From Nectonema munidae (Eukaryota > Nematomorpha > Nectonematoida > Nectonematidae): DNA of 64,000 nucleotides. Positions 12,305 to 22,464 of this stretch are shown piece by piece (position 1 is the first letter of the stretch; the number at the start of each line of letters is the position of its first letter). The stretch is from NCBI GenBank assembly GCA_030549495.1, contig JAUIRK010000475.1, positions 234,600-298,599 on the forward strand, read 5' to 3'. The position numbers were made by a program, and so were the translations under genes. Under the pieces are notes generated by a model, which saw only the letters and a program-made list of their open reading frames with translations, did no database searches and was not told the origin of the DNA.

Positions 12305-12465
12305 TGATGTTAAAGGTAAAGGTCCGTGCGGTGTTTTCATTTAGAAGGCAAAATTGGGACACGTATATTGAAATATGAGGAAAGTAAGCTTGCGGGATCG
12401 AACCCAAGATCTTGAGTTATGGAAACATGTAAAGAGTCTAACCTAACTTAGATTTTGTAACTTTC
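12305..12465 (-). mobile_element. tRNA-derived SINE
   Basis: Read on the minus strand, an A-box-like ATCTAAGTTAGGTTAGA (12437-12453) is followed about 48 nt later by a near-consensus B box GGGTTCGATCCC (12394-12405). These are the internal RNA polymerase III promoter elements of a tRNA. The region between them does not form a normal anticodon arm by eye. The sequence continues past the T-arm into an unrelated body ending CCGCACGGACCTTTACC. A tRNA-like head joined to a non-tRNA body is the layout of a SINE and not of a working tRNA gene. Confidence 0.55.
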
Positions 12466-13374
12466 TGTTGAACTTTATATATAAAATATTTAAGATTTTT
12501 TTTTTAATTTTTGTTTCTAATGTCTTTTCCATCACATATTTTCTTTACTTTTTATCAAATTATTCAATAATAAACCTGAATAATGAAAATGATTAAGTTT
12601 TATGTTTTTTTATTAATATATATACATAGTTCCTTATATGTTATAATCATTAAAACATTATGTAATCATTGTATCACCTATATTTTTTTTAAATAAACTT
12701 CTTCTTCTTCTATAGTTTCCATGATTTTTCTTTTTTTAGATACGTTTAACTATAATTTAACAAAAAATTGACAATTACTTTTTACGCAAATTCCTCTTTT
12801 TACTCTTGTTTTAAGAATGTACGCGGTAAAACATAAAGTTAGGAAATTTTATAACTACAAAAGCACGGGTCCGGTTAAAAAGTGCCGCAACAAAAAAAAT
12901 GAGGTAATAATAGAACAAAAAGTGTTGAAAAAAAAACAAATAATTTTAAATTATTTATTCTAATTTAATAAAATACTTTTAAATTAAAGAAAATCTAACT
13001 AAAAAATTTGAAATGCTAAAATAATTTTTGGTATAATAAATATTTAAATTATTAATTCTATTGTTTTTTATATTTGAAGTTTAGTAAATCCAATCTGTTT
13101 AAAATTCTGAATATGATAATAAATGTAACAATAAGTTATTCTTGTTTTCATTCATAAATGTGTGTACTGCGGAGTTGAGAATAAAGAAATCGACTATAGT
13201 GGGGAGCTAATTTGAAAAATTAATTTTATTCGTTTTTTAAAGTTCAGAAGTTGTCTGTCATCATCGTCTTCGTCAACATTTCTTGAGAAAACCCAATTTT
13301 TAAAGCGAGATCATCGTCATCTTCTTCTTTTAAGGCTTCATTCCATAGGGGAGGGGGCTAGGCAGCCCCTTTGG

Positions 13375-13450
13375 ATCCGTTAATGGTGTATGCGGGACAA
13401 TTTGTTGAAAATCAGGACTGTCCCACCAAAAGCGGAACGTCTGGTCACTT
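13375..13450. mobile_element. hAT-like terminal remnant
   Basis: GCGGGACAATTTGTTG, GGACTGTCCC and GGAACGTCTGGTCAC resemble the common hAT-family end motif containing GTGACCAGACGTCCCG. Only one end is seen, so this is a truncated relic inside the element at 12867-16083. Confidence 0.4.
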
Positions 13451-14069
13451 TACATATGAGGTGCTGATATTCTTGATAAGTAAGTTTCTTTATACAGAAG
13501 AAAAAATATAAGAAACAATCGTGGTTTCCTATTTTCACACAAAGGCTCGATATCATTTAGTAAATTGCTAAAAACTCAACAATTTTATGATTGTAAAAGA
13601 CTAAATAACTTTATTGTAAACGAAAAAAATTTCTTTATCTCTCAATTCAAATGTTTCCTCCACCAATTGTAAAAAAAATTATGCACAGAAATCAAGGCGT
13701 TTGAGTCAATGAAGAATTTAAATATGATAAAGGAAATCATTTTGTTACGTTAATGCAATTAAACGACACTGCTAGAATTGTCAAAAAGACAAAAAATTTG
13801 CAGCAGATGAGAGGTTCTTTAACCAGGAAATTTTTTATTTTTTTTTAATTGAAAACTTAAATACAAAAAAACGAATATTAAGCAATTTTCAATAAATTTA
13901 ACATTTAATATATTACTGCTGTCGATTATCATCTCAAAAATAGGAGACTTTTTTCAAGCACAACCAATTATTAATTTTTGATCTTTATAAGGTCTGAATT
14001 AAACATAATAAAAAGTATTTTCATTGAAAAAAAGATGCGAATAATTACGGTCTTTGTTAGGTTAACAAC

Positions 14070-14345
14070 CATTTTAATCAACGCCTTTCAGTACAAGGAA
14101 GAAGGAATAGGCATCAGGTACAGGACTAATGGGAAGATGCATAAACAAAGACGACTGCTTGCTTTAACAAAGCTTAAACGGACAGTTATTTGAAATTTTT
14201 GCGGATAACATACCCTGAACGCCATGAGTAAGCAGAAAATGCAGTCATGAACTTATAAGTTATCTTGGGCCTGTGTCAACTAACGCCTCACAATGAACAC
14301 TAAGAAGACAGAAGTCATGTTTTAACCGCGCCCTAGCAAGACTTG
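14070..14345 (+). mobile_element. RTE-type LINE reverse transcriptase fragment
   Basis: One frame reads GIGIRYRTNGKMHKQRRLL, matching the RTE segment just before the catalytic Asp-Asp. Further on, LTMNTKKTEVM matches the segment after it. The part between is shifted and interrupted, and the Asp-Asp pair itself is not legible. This is a short, dead fragment carried inside the element at 12867-16083. Confidence 0.6.
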
Positions 14346-14706
14346 CAAGTTCTATTTTAATAAAAACTCTGGTAAAAGTGAGAAAAATTGATAAAGTGCA
14401 AATCATAAAATGTAAAATTTTTTATCATTACAAAAAATTAATTCATTTCAATTCAAAAGTTTATTCGTAAGTTAATGATGCTGGTTATGCCATTGAAGTA
14501 TTTGCATGGAAAACATTAAAAAATTTTGCGATAGAAAAATATTTCTTTAAGCTAATTCCAAAATTCAAGTGCGCTGACCTAAAATAAAAATACATCTTTA
14601 AATTTATGAAGTTACTTCTACTGTTGAATAGTAATATTTCCTTAGCAGTGTTAGGAAAGTAATCATATGATCAAGATACAAAATCACAGACCTGAAAAAT
14701 ATAATA

Positions 14707-14775
14707 CAGTCAAACTTGCTGGACCCTCGATTACCCACATAAAAATATTTGCGCGGTTATCGGGGTGTGGATAGA
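14707..14775. mobile_element. Tigger/pogo-type terminal remnant
   Basis: CAGTCAAACTTGCTGGACCC then TCGATTACCC starts directly after a TA dinucleotide. This resembles the end of the Tigger-like element at 42420. The matching far end was not found. Confidence 0.4.
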
Positions 14776-16458
14776 AGAATTTTGAGTTTTGGGTAATATT
14801 TGACAACATTTCTCAAAAATCAAAATGAAGTATTAAAAAAATAAATCAGAAAACTTTCTAAGCATCCTTTACTATTAATAGTCCTTAGTTATATGATATG
14901 CCGAATTTAACTGAAATATGCGCATGCACCTCAAAAATTATTTTGAAGAAACGTAATAAAATTACTGTTTTGTTAGCCCAGTGATTAGTTGATTCAATTT
15001 TTGTGTGTTCAATAGTTTACTCAAAAATTTATTTCGAAATCTATGCGGGAAAAAAATTATTTGCAGGACCCACAAAGTTTATTTAGCGGATATGGACGGT
15101 TCCGGGTCGACGTTTTGCTCTCATACTTGTTGGAACAGCACGCATATATTAGGCCAAAATGTATTTCATACAACTTATTTGTTGTATATAATATGACAAC
15201 AAAATCTGAAAAATGGTTGAAATGGCATTAAAGAGAAAAAACTCACATTTCAAAAAAGGACAACGAAATCAAGCATCTTGATATAAAATAGCAGCCGTTC
15301 TTGTTGTTGGCAAGACGCAAATCCAAAATTTAAATAAGCGAAAATTTTTTTTGCATCTTAAAAAAATATATTCTCCTTCAATATAAAACTTTAAATTTTT
15401 CAAAAAAAAAGTAAAATCAAAAGGTTTGGTTGAAATAGAAGCAACAAATTTTTGTATACGCTCTATACTTTTAGAATAAGAATACATAATATTAGAAAAA
15501 TTATACACTAAGCAATAATAAATTAAACTATTATTTCAATGAAAAAGGCTCTGATGACTGGATAAACTTTTCAGGGAAAATAGAAAAGGCCAGTACAATC
15601 AAAGCATTGTATCATTTCAAATAAACTGACGGTAAATTTTCTAGATCATTTTCACAAAAAATATTTGATATCAAAAAAGTAGGTTGATAAAGCTTCAAAT
15701 TAAGTTCAAAAAACATTCTTTTAAAAAAATAAAGAAATTAAATTTAGTTACATTACGTGTCTAATAAGTAGAAAAGATAAAAAAAAAAGGGATGAATATA
15801 TTTATAAAAGTAGGAAAATAATCATCCATTTTAAAAGGCAGACATTTTATTAAAACCTTGCAGCACTTTTTAACCCAGCCGCCATTAAAATCAGAAGGCC
15901 TTAATTTAAGGAGCTTAGTTTAACACAATATTTTTAATTAATTAAATCAAGAAAGATTTTAAACAATAGAAAAGAACTTACATTTTATAAAAAATTTTAC
16001 TTCAGCTTGAACTTTATTATTTAAAAAAAGATATTGCCAAATTAATCTTGCGGCACTTTCTACGGCACTTTTTAACCGGACCGCAAAAGCACTAATAAAA
16101 AAACTTTTAATTATGATAAAGACGAAATTATTTTTCATGCAATCCTTTATCCCATCTCTGACACTATTTTGTTGCATTTTTCTACCATGAAAGGAAGTAG
16201 TTACAAAATTATCATTTGTTTTCCTATTATTCCTCCATTTTGCCATTAGATGTTTGACTAATGCCAGCTTACTAAGGCTCATCTCTTTTGCTTCTAGAAG
16301 ATACAAAATAATTTTCCTTCTGAAATCTAGATGTGATAACCTACAACTTCCACGAGGCAATAACTTCCAAGTTAAACGCCTTAACTGCTAACTGTGATTA
16401 CTATTTTTCCATTTATTTTTGGGTGTTGATAAAAGCTTATCCATTACATTAACTCCAC

Positions 16459-16565
16459 TCATTGCAAAAAGGCAAATTAGATTTGCAAAAAAAAACAAAT
16501 TAAATTACAAAAAGACAAAAATGAATTGCAAAAAGAAAAATAAAATTGCAAAAAGACAAAATAGG
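16459..16565. repeat. 21-nt tandem repeat array (B)
   Basis: About five imperfect copies of TTGCAAAAAGACAAAATAGA-like 21-nt units. This is the reverse-complement sense of the array at 41524-41700. Confidence 0.75.
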
Positions 16566-16979
16566 ACAACTATAAATAGTATATATAAAAATCATATTTT
16601 TCTTGCTACATAAATTATACTCTCAACCTAACAAACTTCAGAAGAGAATTCTACCCAGATGTATGCATTTTTTATTACTTTTTCATTTTCTTTCTTTTTT
16701 TTTTTTTAATTTTTTCAAAATTCATTTTAATCCTTTTATTTATTTATGTTTTTTAATTTTTAACTTTAGTTTTGCGCGTTCGCTATCAAGGAAAGGATAA
16801 CAGCAGTTGAGACTCTACACTTCTACCCCTAGATTATGTGCCAATTGTATAAATAATGCTTCATCTCTCATGGAAAAAGTTATTCATCCTCATTTAAAAT
16901 AAACGATTTCTTCTTCTTAATAAAATAAGTTGCTTAATCATTATTTCTTCAATAACAGATGTTTGTAAATTGGATTTTT

Positions 16980-17690
16980 GATTTATTTTTGTGTAAGTGC
17001 TATCATCTTCAAAATGGAAAATCTCATGATCAAGTCTTTTTTATAGGAGGTAAACCAATAAAAAACACTTTAAAACGCAATGACTTGAGGCTGATAATAA
17101 TAATTGATTCTAAACTCAGTTTTACAGAACATGTGTCTTGTAGTGTCAAGAAAGCTTTTTCTCTACTTCATAAACCGCAAAATACTTTTGTTTTATCTGA
17201 CTTAAATGTTGCTGTTCGTTTATTTAAGTCATTAGTTAGGCCTACTCTCGAATATGGCAATATAATTTTCGATAACTCCACCACATCTAACATGAAGAAG
17301 ATTGAAAAAGTAGAAAAGCATTTACTAAATATTTAAAAGGAATGAAAAACCTCAGCCATGAAGAAAGGCTACAAATTCTTAATCTTCATACTTTATACTA
17401 CAGAACAATTCGTAATGAAATGTTAGCAATATTCAACACTATAAAAGGTAATATCAATCTTAACAAAAATGTTTTACCTGAGTTTTCTCCAAGAATATCC
17501 CGAACACACAAGAATAAACCCATATGAGAATCTGCTAACAAGTACCGATAAAATTATTTTTCTCAAAGAGCACTCAATAGATGGATTGATTTGCCTATTG
17601 ACGTTGTAAACTCATCCAATATCGGTGTATTCAAAAAGAAGCTGGATGAATTTTGGATAAAAGATAAATACAAATAATTAGGATAATGAA
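16980..17690 (+). mobile_element. LINE (CR1/Rex-like) 3' end of reverse transcriptase
   Basis: Three consecutive frames encode the thumb and C-terminal region of a non-LTR reverse transcriptase. The first reads LIIIIDSKLSFTEHVS and LFKSLVRPTLEYGNIIFDN (about 17080-17280). The second reads MKNLSHEERLQILNLHTLYYR (17342-17404). The third reads NYFSQRALNRWIDLP then GVFKKKLDEFW (about 17550-17660). All match the conserved C-terminus of CR1-type LINEs. The frames are separated by one or two stops or shifts. The catalytic core is absent, so this is a 5'-truncated copy, the usual result of incomplete target-primed reverse transcription. Confidence 0.85.
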
Positions 17691-18164
17691 AATTTAGATG
17701 AATTTTTCATAGGCGAAGTATGCCTTCTCTATGCTTAATAAATTTATGTTACGTTTATGACATCAAGAAACAGTGAAACCTTTATCCATTCACAAAATTT
17801 CCCCCTTTCTCACAAGTTGCTATATTTTTCTTCAAGAGATATTTAACAGGCTGTGTTATTTAGATAGCGAGAACAGAATGAATACGCGTGCAGGCAGAGA
17901 AATGCTAGAAACAAAGGTGAGTGAGTGTAAATGTATATACACCACGTTTTTGTATTCTTCGCAGAAGTGAGTCTAACAGCTCTGCGCAAATCTTTAATAT
18001 TTTAGCACAATTTCCATTCAAAATGTGTAGTCTTGAGAAAGCGCTACGAAATTCCTATTCCCCCAGGCGAATAAATATATGCAGTGATATAGAGCTATTT
18101 ACTCAAATCATTTTTTATTCTTAGCAAAGGCCTTTTTTAAAGCTCTCTAGTTCAGCGGCAAAAT

Positions 18165-18776
18165 ATGTACTTATCGCAAAACACTCTCTTCATTCTACTC
18201 CTAGGTCTTCTTCCATGCACCTTTTCTTCTCCTTTGACTGTGAATTCTATTGGAAAAATCACTTCTCAACCTCAAGAACCAGAAGATTATGATTCTTTAA
18301 ACATAACGGTGATTGAAGAAAATGCTAAGGAAGATCAACCACAAGACCAATTCAAAAGAAAGGAAGAGATTGAATATGAGAATGTGAGCAAAGATCATCC
18401 AGAGTTCACTTGGATAGAAAACATTTTCCAAAATGCTAAAAATAAGACTGTTTCGTTCGCTGAGGGCATACACAATTTCACAAATAGTTCAAAAAAGTAT
18501 TTGAATGGTGTGTGGGATTTTTTTTCCGAAGTGAAGAATTTATTCTCTGGAAGTGGTAATGCAGAATGTAGTGAAGATGGTAAAGCAAGTCGGGAAGATG
18601 AAAGGAATGTTAAAAAATTTGATCAAGAGAACGAAAACAACAAAGTGGCGAAAATGATCAACGAAGGCTCAGTTGCTGTCAAAGACTCCCTCTCTACCAT
18701 TTATTCGAGAGTTTCGGAAAAATTGGATATAATTTTTAAAGAAGGAAAGAAATTTTTATATAATGTTTTTGCTTAG
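18165..18776 (+). CDS. Secreted protein of unknown function
   Basis: A 203-residue uninterrupted frame with an in-frame TAA nine codons before the ATG, so the start is well bounded. Residues 1-21 form a signal peptide (hydrophobic TLFILLLGLLPCTFSS). The mature chain is hydrophilic and acidic to about residue 80. A more amphipathic region follows (WIENIFQNAKNKTVSFAEG; VWDFFSEVKNLF), then a charged linker and a C-terminal helix-like stretch. Sequons for N-glycosylation are at N46, N93, N104 and N107. Only one Cys (C134) lies outside the leader. AATAAA at 18866-18871 is a plausible polyadenylation signal. I recognise no family. An intact frame with a leader and a poly(A) signal argues for a real host gene, perhaps a salivary, cuticular or other extracellular product. 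Confidence 0.6.
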   Translation: MYLSQNTLFILLLGLLPCTFSSPLTVNSIGKITSQPQEPEDYDSLNITVIEENAKEDQPQDQFKRKEEIEYENVSKDHPEFTWIENIFQNAKNKTVSFAEGIHNFTNSSKKYLNGVWDFFSEVKNLFSGSGNAECSEDGKASREDERNVKKFDQENENNKVAKMINEGSVAVKDSLSTIYSRVSEKLDIIFKEGKKFLYNVFA

Positions 18777-18865
18777 AATTTCATGAATACTGCGTACATT
18801 CCAACTGTATGATTTTCTCATTTTTTTATGATTTCAATATCTTTTATCCATTTTCAATTAAAATC

Positions 18866-18871
18866 AATAAA
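18866..18871 (+). promoter_or_regulatory. Polyadenylation signal of the secreted-protein gene
   Basis: AATAAA about 90 bp after the stop codon at 18776, within an AT-rich 3' region. Confidence 0.5.
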
Positions 18872-19032
18872 TATTGTTACTTTCCCCTTTCCACTCTTTT
18901 CTTGTTTGAATTTATTGGAAAGAGGAGGATTTTCACGTAAAGTACTATGGTTACTATTAAGACTAATATTGTAGTTAAGCTTTGGAAATAGGACAGAATT
19001 ATAATATAAATTTGTTAGAATAATTTTTTATT

Positions 19033-19209
19033 CTTATATATGCCATTTTTTAATTATAAATTATCTTTTTTTTAGTTCTACATTGTATTTTTCTTTAATT
19101 CTAAACGCTATTTCTAAAATACAAAATAAAATTGGAAAAAATCTAGGACTTAAAAAAGACAAATTAGAATTGAAAAAAGACAATTTATAAGTAAAAATGG
19201 TTTATATTA
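19033..19209. repeat. Palindromic element with 21-nt-type units in its arms
   Basis: The left arm (TTATATATGCCATTTTTTAA then TTATAAATTATC) is inverted in the right arm (GACAATTTATAAGTAAAAAT then GGTTTATATTA). Both arms carry TTCTAA...GTCTTTTTT-like units of about 21 nt. It looks like a small fold-back element of the same repeat family as 4057-4203. Confidence 0.55.
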
Positions 19210-19858
19210 AAAAATCATAACGTTACAAAACATGGTGGATCTAACCAACTTAGTTATTGTCGTATCGATATGTACAAATAGGGGATACAACGTTGAAAAT
19301 AACTCAGCAACAATGAAAACGTACTAAGAAATTTAGAGCATTAGAAGTGAAAAAAAATAATGCACATGATCGATGAAAAAACTTCAAAGAAGAGCAAAAT
19401 AAAACAAATAAAAAAACAACAAAATGCTACATTAAATCTTCCCAAATTTTTTTAAATTTGAACTAAGGGCAGACAAAAAAATTTTGAAAAGATGATATTG
19501 AGTTAAGTAAATAAACAATTATGCCTTTATATCATATCATATCATATCAGCTTTATTTTCAAAAGTGTTATAGTCAAAATGTAAAAAATTATAAGGAAAA
19601 AAAATAAAAAGATGTGAAAATTACAAAACTCTACATTTAAAAAAAGCAAAAATAGTTTCTGAGGGTTGAATGTCAAAGGCCAAAAACAGCCGCTAGGAAT
19701 CTTTATAGGAATTGAAATTGCCCAATGGGGAGACAGTGATAATAAACAATTAAAGACTTTCAGGTTATACAGTTTCCTCTTTTAGTTTAATAAAAAAAAC
19801 TCAAGAAAATCATTTTTAAAATAAATGTTTCATATATATTTATGCATTATGCAGGTAT

Positions 19859-20110
19859 GTGATATGTGTGTGTGTGAGTGTGTCCTTGTGAGTACATTGG
19901 GGCTTAAAGGTGTTATAAATGTAATTGTAATTAATTAATTAATTAAGTTGTTTGTGACGTTGGCACCCATCCTTTCGGATATCGTGGCCCGCCCGAAATG
20001 CTGAGTCCAAGTCTACCTGGACTTTCCATCCCACTAAACGCCTACCGGCCCTTGTTACTGCATAGCCCAGACGTAACAGTAGAATATAGGAATATAGGTT
20101 ACCTGGAAAT
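19859..20110. other. GC-richer unassigned segment after a GT microsatellite
   Basis: A short (GT)n run at about 19865-19882 is followed, from about 19955 to 20080, by a stretch much richer in G+C than its neighbours. It contains GTGGCCCGCCCGAAATGCTG and CCTACCGGCCCTTG. No coherent reading frame, tRNA fold or known element was recognised. It may be a retroposon fragment. Confidence 0.35.
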
Positions 20111-20599
20111 ATTAACAGTAGAGGATAGTGCGTACATTAAAAGGTGTTAATTGAATGTCATTTGCATGTTAACATTAGAGGATAATGTTACAATATCCCC
20201 ATATCACATTTTGTGAAGTTTTTATACTCAAGTTAGAATAATATAGAAAATTTTCTTTTAACGTCAAAAAATTTCGCCTTCGACTGACAAATTCTTTTTC
20301 ATGTTTAAAAAATTTAATTTAATTTGATAAAAAACCTAGAAGCTATTAATATTGTGAGTTTGTTGAAAGAAATCTCAAATTAACTTTTTCAGTAGATTTA
20401 CAAAGTTGAAATAAATAGTCCATCACTTTAATTGTACGATGTGCACAAATGTTTGAACGCTGTATTGGTATTATAGATTAATATCAAATCAGTAGGACTG
20501 AAATACAGAGCAGAGAACCAGATGTCAGCCCATGAACCACTTATGAAATTACATGCTACTTCAGATATCTGTCGAAACTCTGCAAAATATAAATAAAAA

Positions 20600-21477
20600 C
20601 TGTGGGTCCCGACCCTTCATTGGGTCGCATGAAAATAAAATGGGTCGTGACAAAAAAGAAATGAAATCAAGAGAGAGCAAAGTGAAGAAAATCAAAAAGT
20701 ATTAATATTTTATTCATACAAATAAATGAAACAATGTGCCGATCATAAACAAATACCTATATAAATTGTCGATGCTGAATAAATGAACGCAGTGATCAGA
20801 GTTTGTCTTTTTACACCTAAGTATTATGGGTCGCGATGCAAACTGTGATTGTAACAAGAATATGATGTTGACATCCAATAAATACAGATTTTTTAGTCCA
20901 ATATCTTCAAAGTGTTTCTGCAACTGTGTGACTGCACCTAGACATCTTCCTGTATTTGCTGCAGTTGTGTCCGATACAATCATTTTTATTGGCCAGAGTT
21001 CTTATTAATCCAGCACAGTTTTTATTCCATTGAATATTGTCTCACATATTGAGTTGACCAGTTCTATAACAGCAAGTATAACCTCCCTATTTTCATTTTT
21101 TTAAAACGACTACCTGATACTCTTTCTTTTGTATGGCCTTTCCATCAAAGTATAAAGACCAATTTTAATTTTTCTTTTAAGTTATTTTTCACCTTTCCTC
21201 TTTCTTTAGTCATAGCTTTATAGACGCCGCTTTTTGTTGGAGTAGGTACTGAAATCCCACTTTCTGATAATGTTTCATAAACTTTGTGAGCTTTTCTTGT
21301 ACTTAATTTTTTTGCTGTTACTAAACATGCTGCAGAATAAATTCGATGTCTTTTTTGAGGTTGAAGGTTCCTTAAGATCTTCACTATTATTAGACTCTTC
21401 ACTTCTTTAAGAATCTTTTCATTCGGAAAACTCATCACTACTGATTTTTTCAACAAAGTCATTTGGAAATTGGTCAA
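20600..21477 (-). pseudogene. hAT-like transposase fragment (N-terminal and middle part)
   Basis: From 21477 leftward the minus strand encodes an N-terminal region rich in KK/KR with SGISVPTPTKSGVYKAM. After a frame shift come FDGKAIQKKEYQVVVLK (about 21140-21090) and then KMIVSDTTAANTGRCLG (about 20990-20940). The last two carry acidic residues in the position of hAT catalytic Asp residues. Frames change at least twice, so no product is possible. The left side (about 20604-20660) holds GGGTCGCGACCC-like strings typical of hAT ends. The plus-strand fragment starting at 21470 has the same family motifs and lies head to head with this one. Family name is inferred from the Asp and CxxH-type motifs, not from a search. 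Confidence 0.65.
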
Positions 21478-22464
21478 TGGAATTGATATTGAAAGTCCGA
21501 GTCAGGTTGGGATGTGGAAAAAGGTTATTAAAGAATCTGAAAGTGTTAAAGAAAAGATTATGGAGGTTTTGAAATCGGAAGTGTTTTGTTTACATTTTGA
21601 TGGGAAAAGTATTAAAAAGAAAGAGTATCAAGTGGTATGTCTTCAAAATAGCCAACGGAGAATCAATTTTGCAATACTAACTTGTAGAAATGGTTCTTCT
21701 AAAGCTAATTTTGAAGAGTTGGTGAAACTTATGGATGATTTTGACGCTTGGCAGAGTATTAAAATGATTATATGCGATTCAACAGCAGTGAATACCGGTC
21801 GTGAAATGGGATTGTTGTTAGGTTTCAGAGAATGATTAACGAGAAGAGATACGACAAGCCACAATTTATTCCATGTCAACACCATGTTTTGGACTTGGTT
21901 TTGAGACATATCATGGATTCAAGCTTTGGCGTTTTGACCAAAAGTCCTCACTTGAATTATTTCTTCCTTGATATAATAGTTCAAAATTATGAATTCTTGA
22001 AATCAAATTATATTTCTGATTGTCATCATTATGGAACTTCCAAAAATACTGGCTTGAGGGATGATTTCAAGTTTTTGTTCGAACTCTGCGAGGCATTCAA
22101 GTTCCATAAAGAAACTGGCAAATGGCCCAAAATAAGCTGGAAAAAACTGCCATCTCTCCACAACGCCAGATGGAATTCAAGAGGCTTGCATGCCTTTATG
22201 TCTTATTTTTTACTCCCTGAAAAGAGAGAAGAGCTCCAAAAGATTTGTTGTTTTATTTTATTTTCCTGCTGTGACTTTTGGTTTTCTGACCAAAAATTTG
22301 AAGTTTCGACTTATGGTAATCTAAAACAAGCTATAGTTGAACAAAATTTTACGAAGACCATATCCACTTTCCTGAAATTTTTCAGTTCTGAAAATTCATT
22401 AATTGATATTTATAGAACAAACATCTTTGCCGAACGTGGCGTTAAAAAATGGAAGAAATCGTGA
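21470..22464 (+). pseudogene. hAT-like transposase fragment (middle and C-terminal part)
   Basis: Two adjoining plus-strand frames (to 21835, then 21832-22464) encode HFDGKSIKKKEYQVV, KMIICDSTAVNTGREMG and, after the junction, FIPCQHHVLDLVLRHIMD. The first two contain likely catalytic Asp residues and the third is a CxxH-type motif, as in hAT transposases. Later segments (WKKLPSLHNARWNSRGLHAF) match the same uncharacterised arthropod family. The N-terminus is missing and the two frames overlap by a few bases, indicating a frameshift near 21833. The homologous middle part is also present on the opposite strand at about 20940-21140. These are therefore two separate copies and not one inverted gene. 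Confidence 0.7.

Larger units (their letters stand above)
12867..16083. mobile_element. 3.2-kb TIR element with 9-bp target duplication
   Basis: The left end GGGTCCGGTTAAAAAGTGCC (from 12867) is repeated in inverted form at the right end (CGGCACTTTTTAACCGGACC, 16063-16082). CAAAAGCAC flanks both ends exactly (12858-12866 and 16084-16092), as expected of a target-site duplication of 8-9 bp. A further copy of the end motif lies inside at about 15857-15885, and CGGCACTTTC precedes the right end. No transposase of its own is visible. The inside holds other remnants (13375-13450, 14070-14340, 14707). Superfamily is uncertain; a 9-bp duplication with G-rich ends would suit MULE, an 8-bp one hAT. 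Confidence 0.75.

Noticed and set aside
12380-12460. A working tRNA gene
   Set aside because: A- and B-box strings are present, but acceptor and anticodon arms do not pair by eye and the sequence continues into a non-tRNA body, so it is a SINE.
15959-16360. A 133-codon minus-strand ORF
   Set aside because: It runs across the right end of the TIR element at 16083 and into flanking DNA, so it cannot be an ancestral gene.
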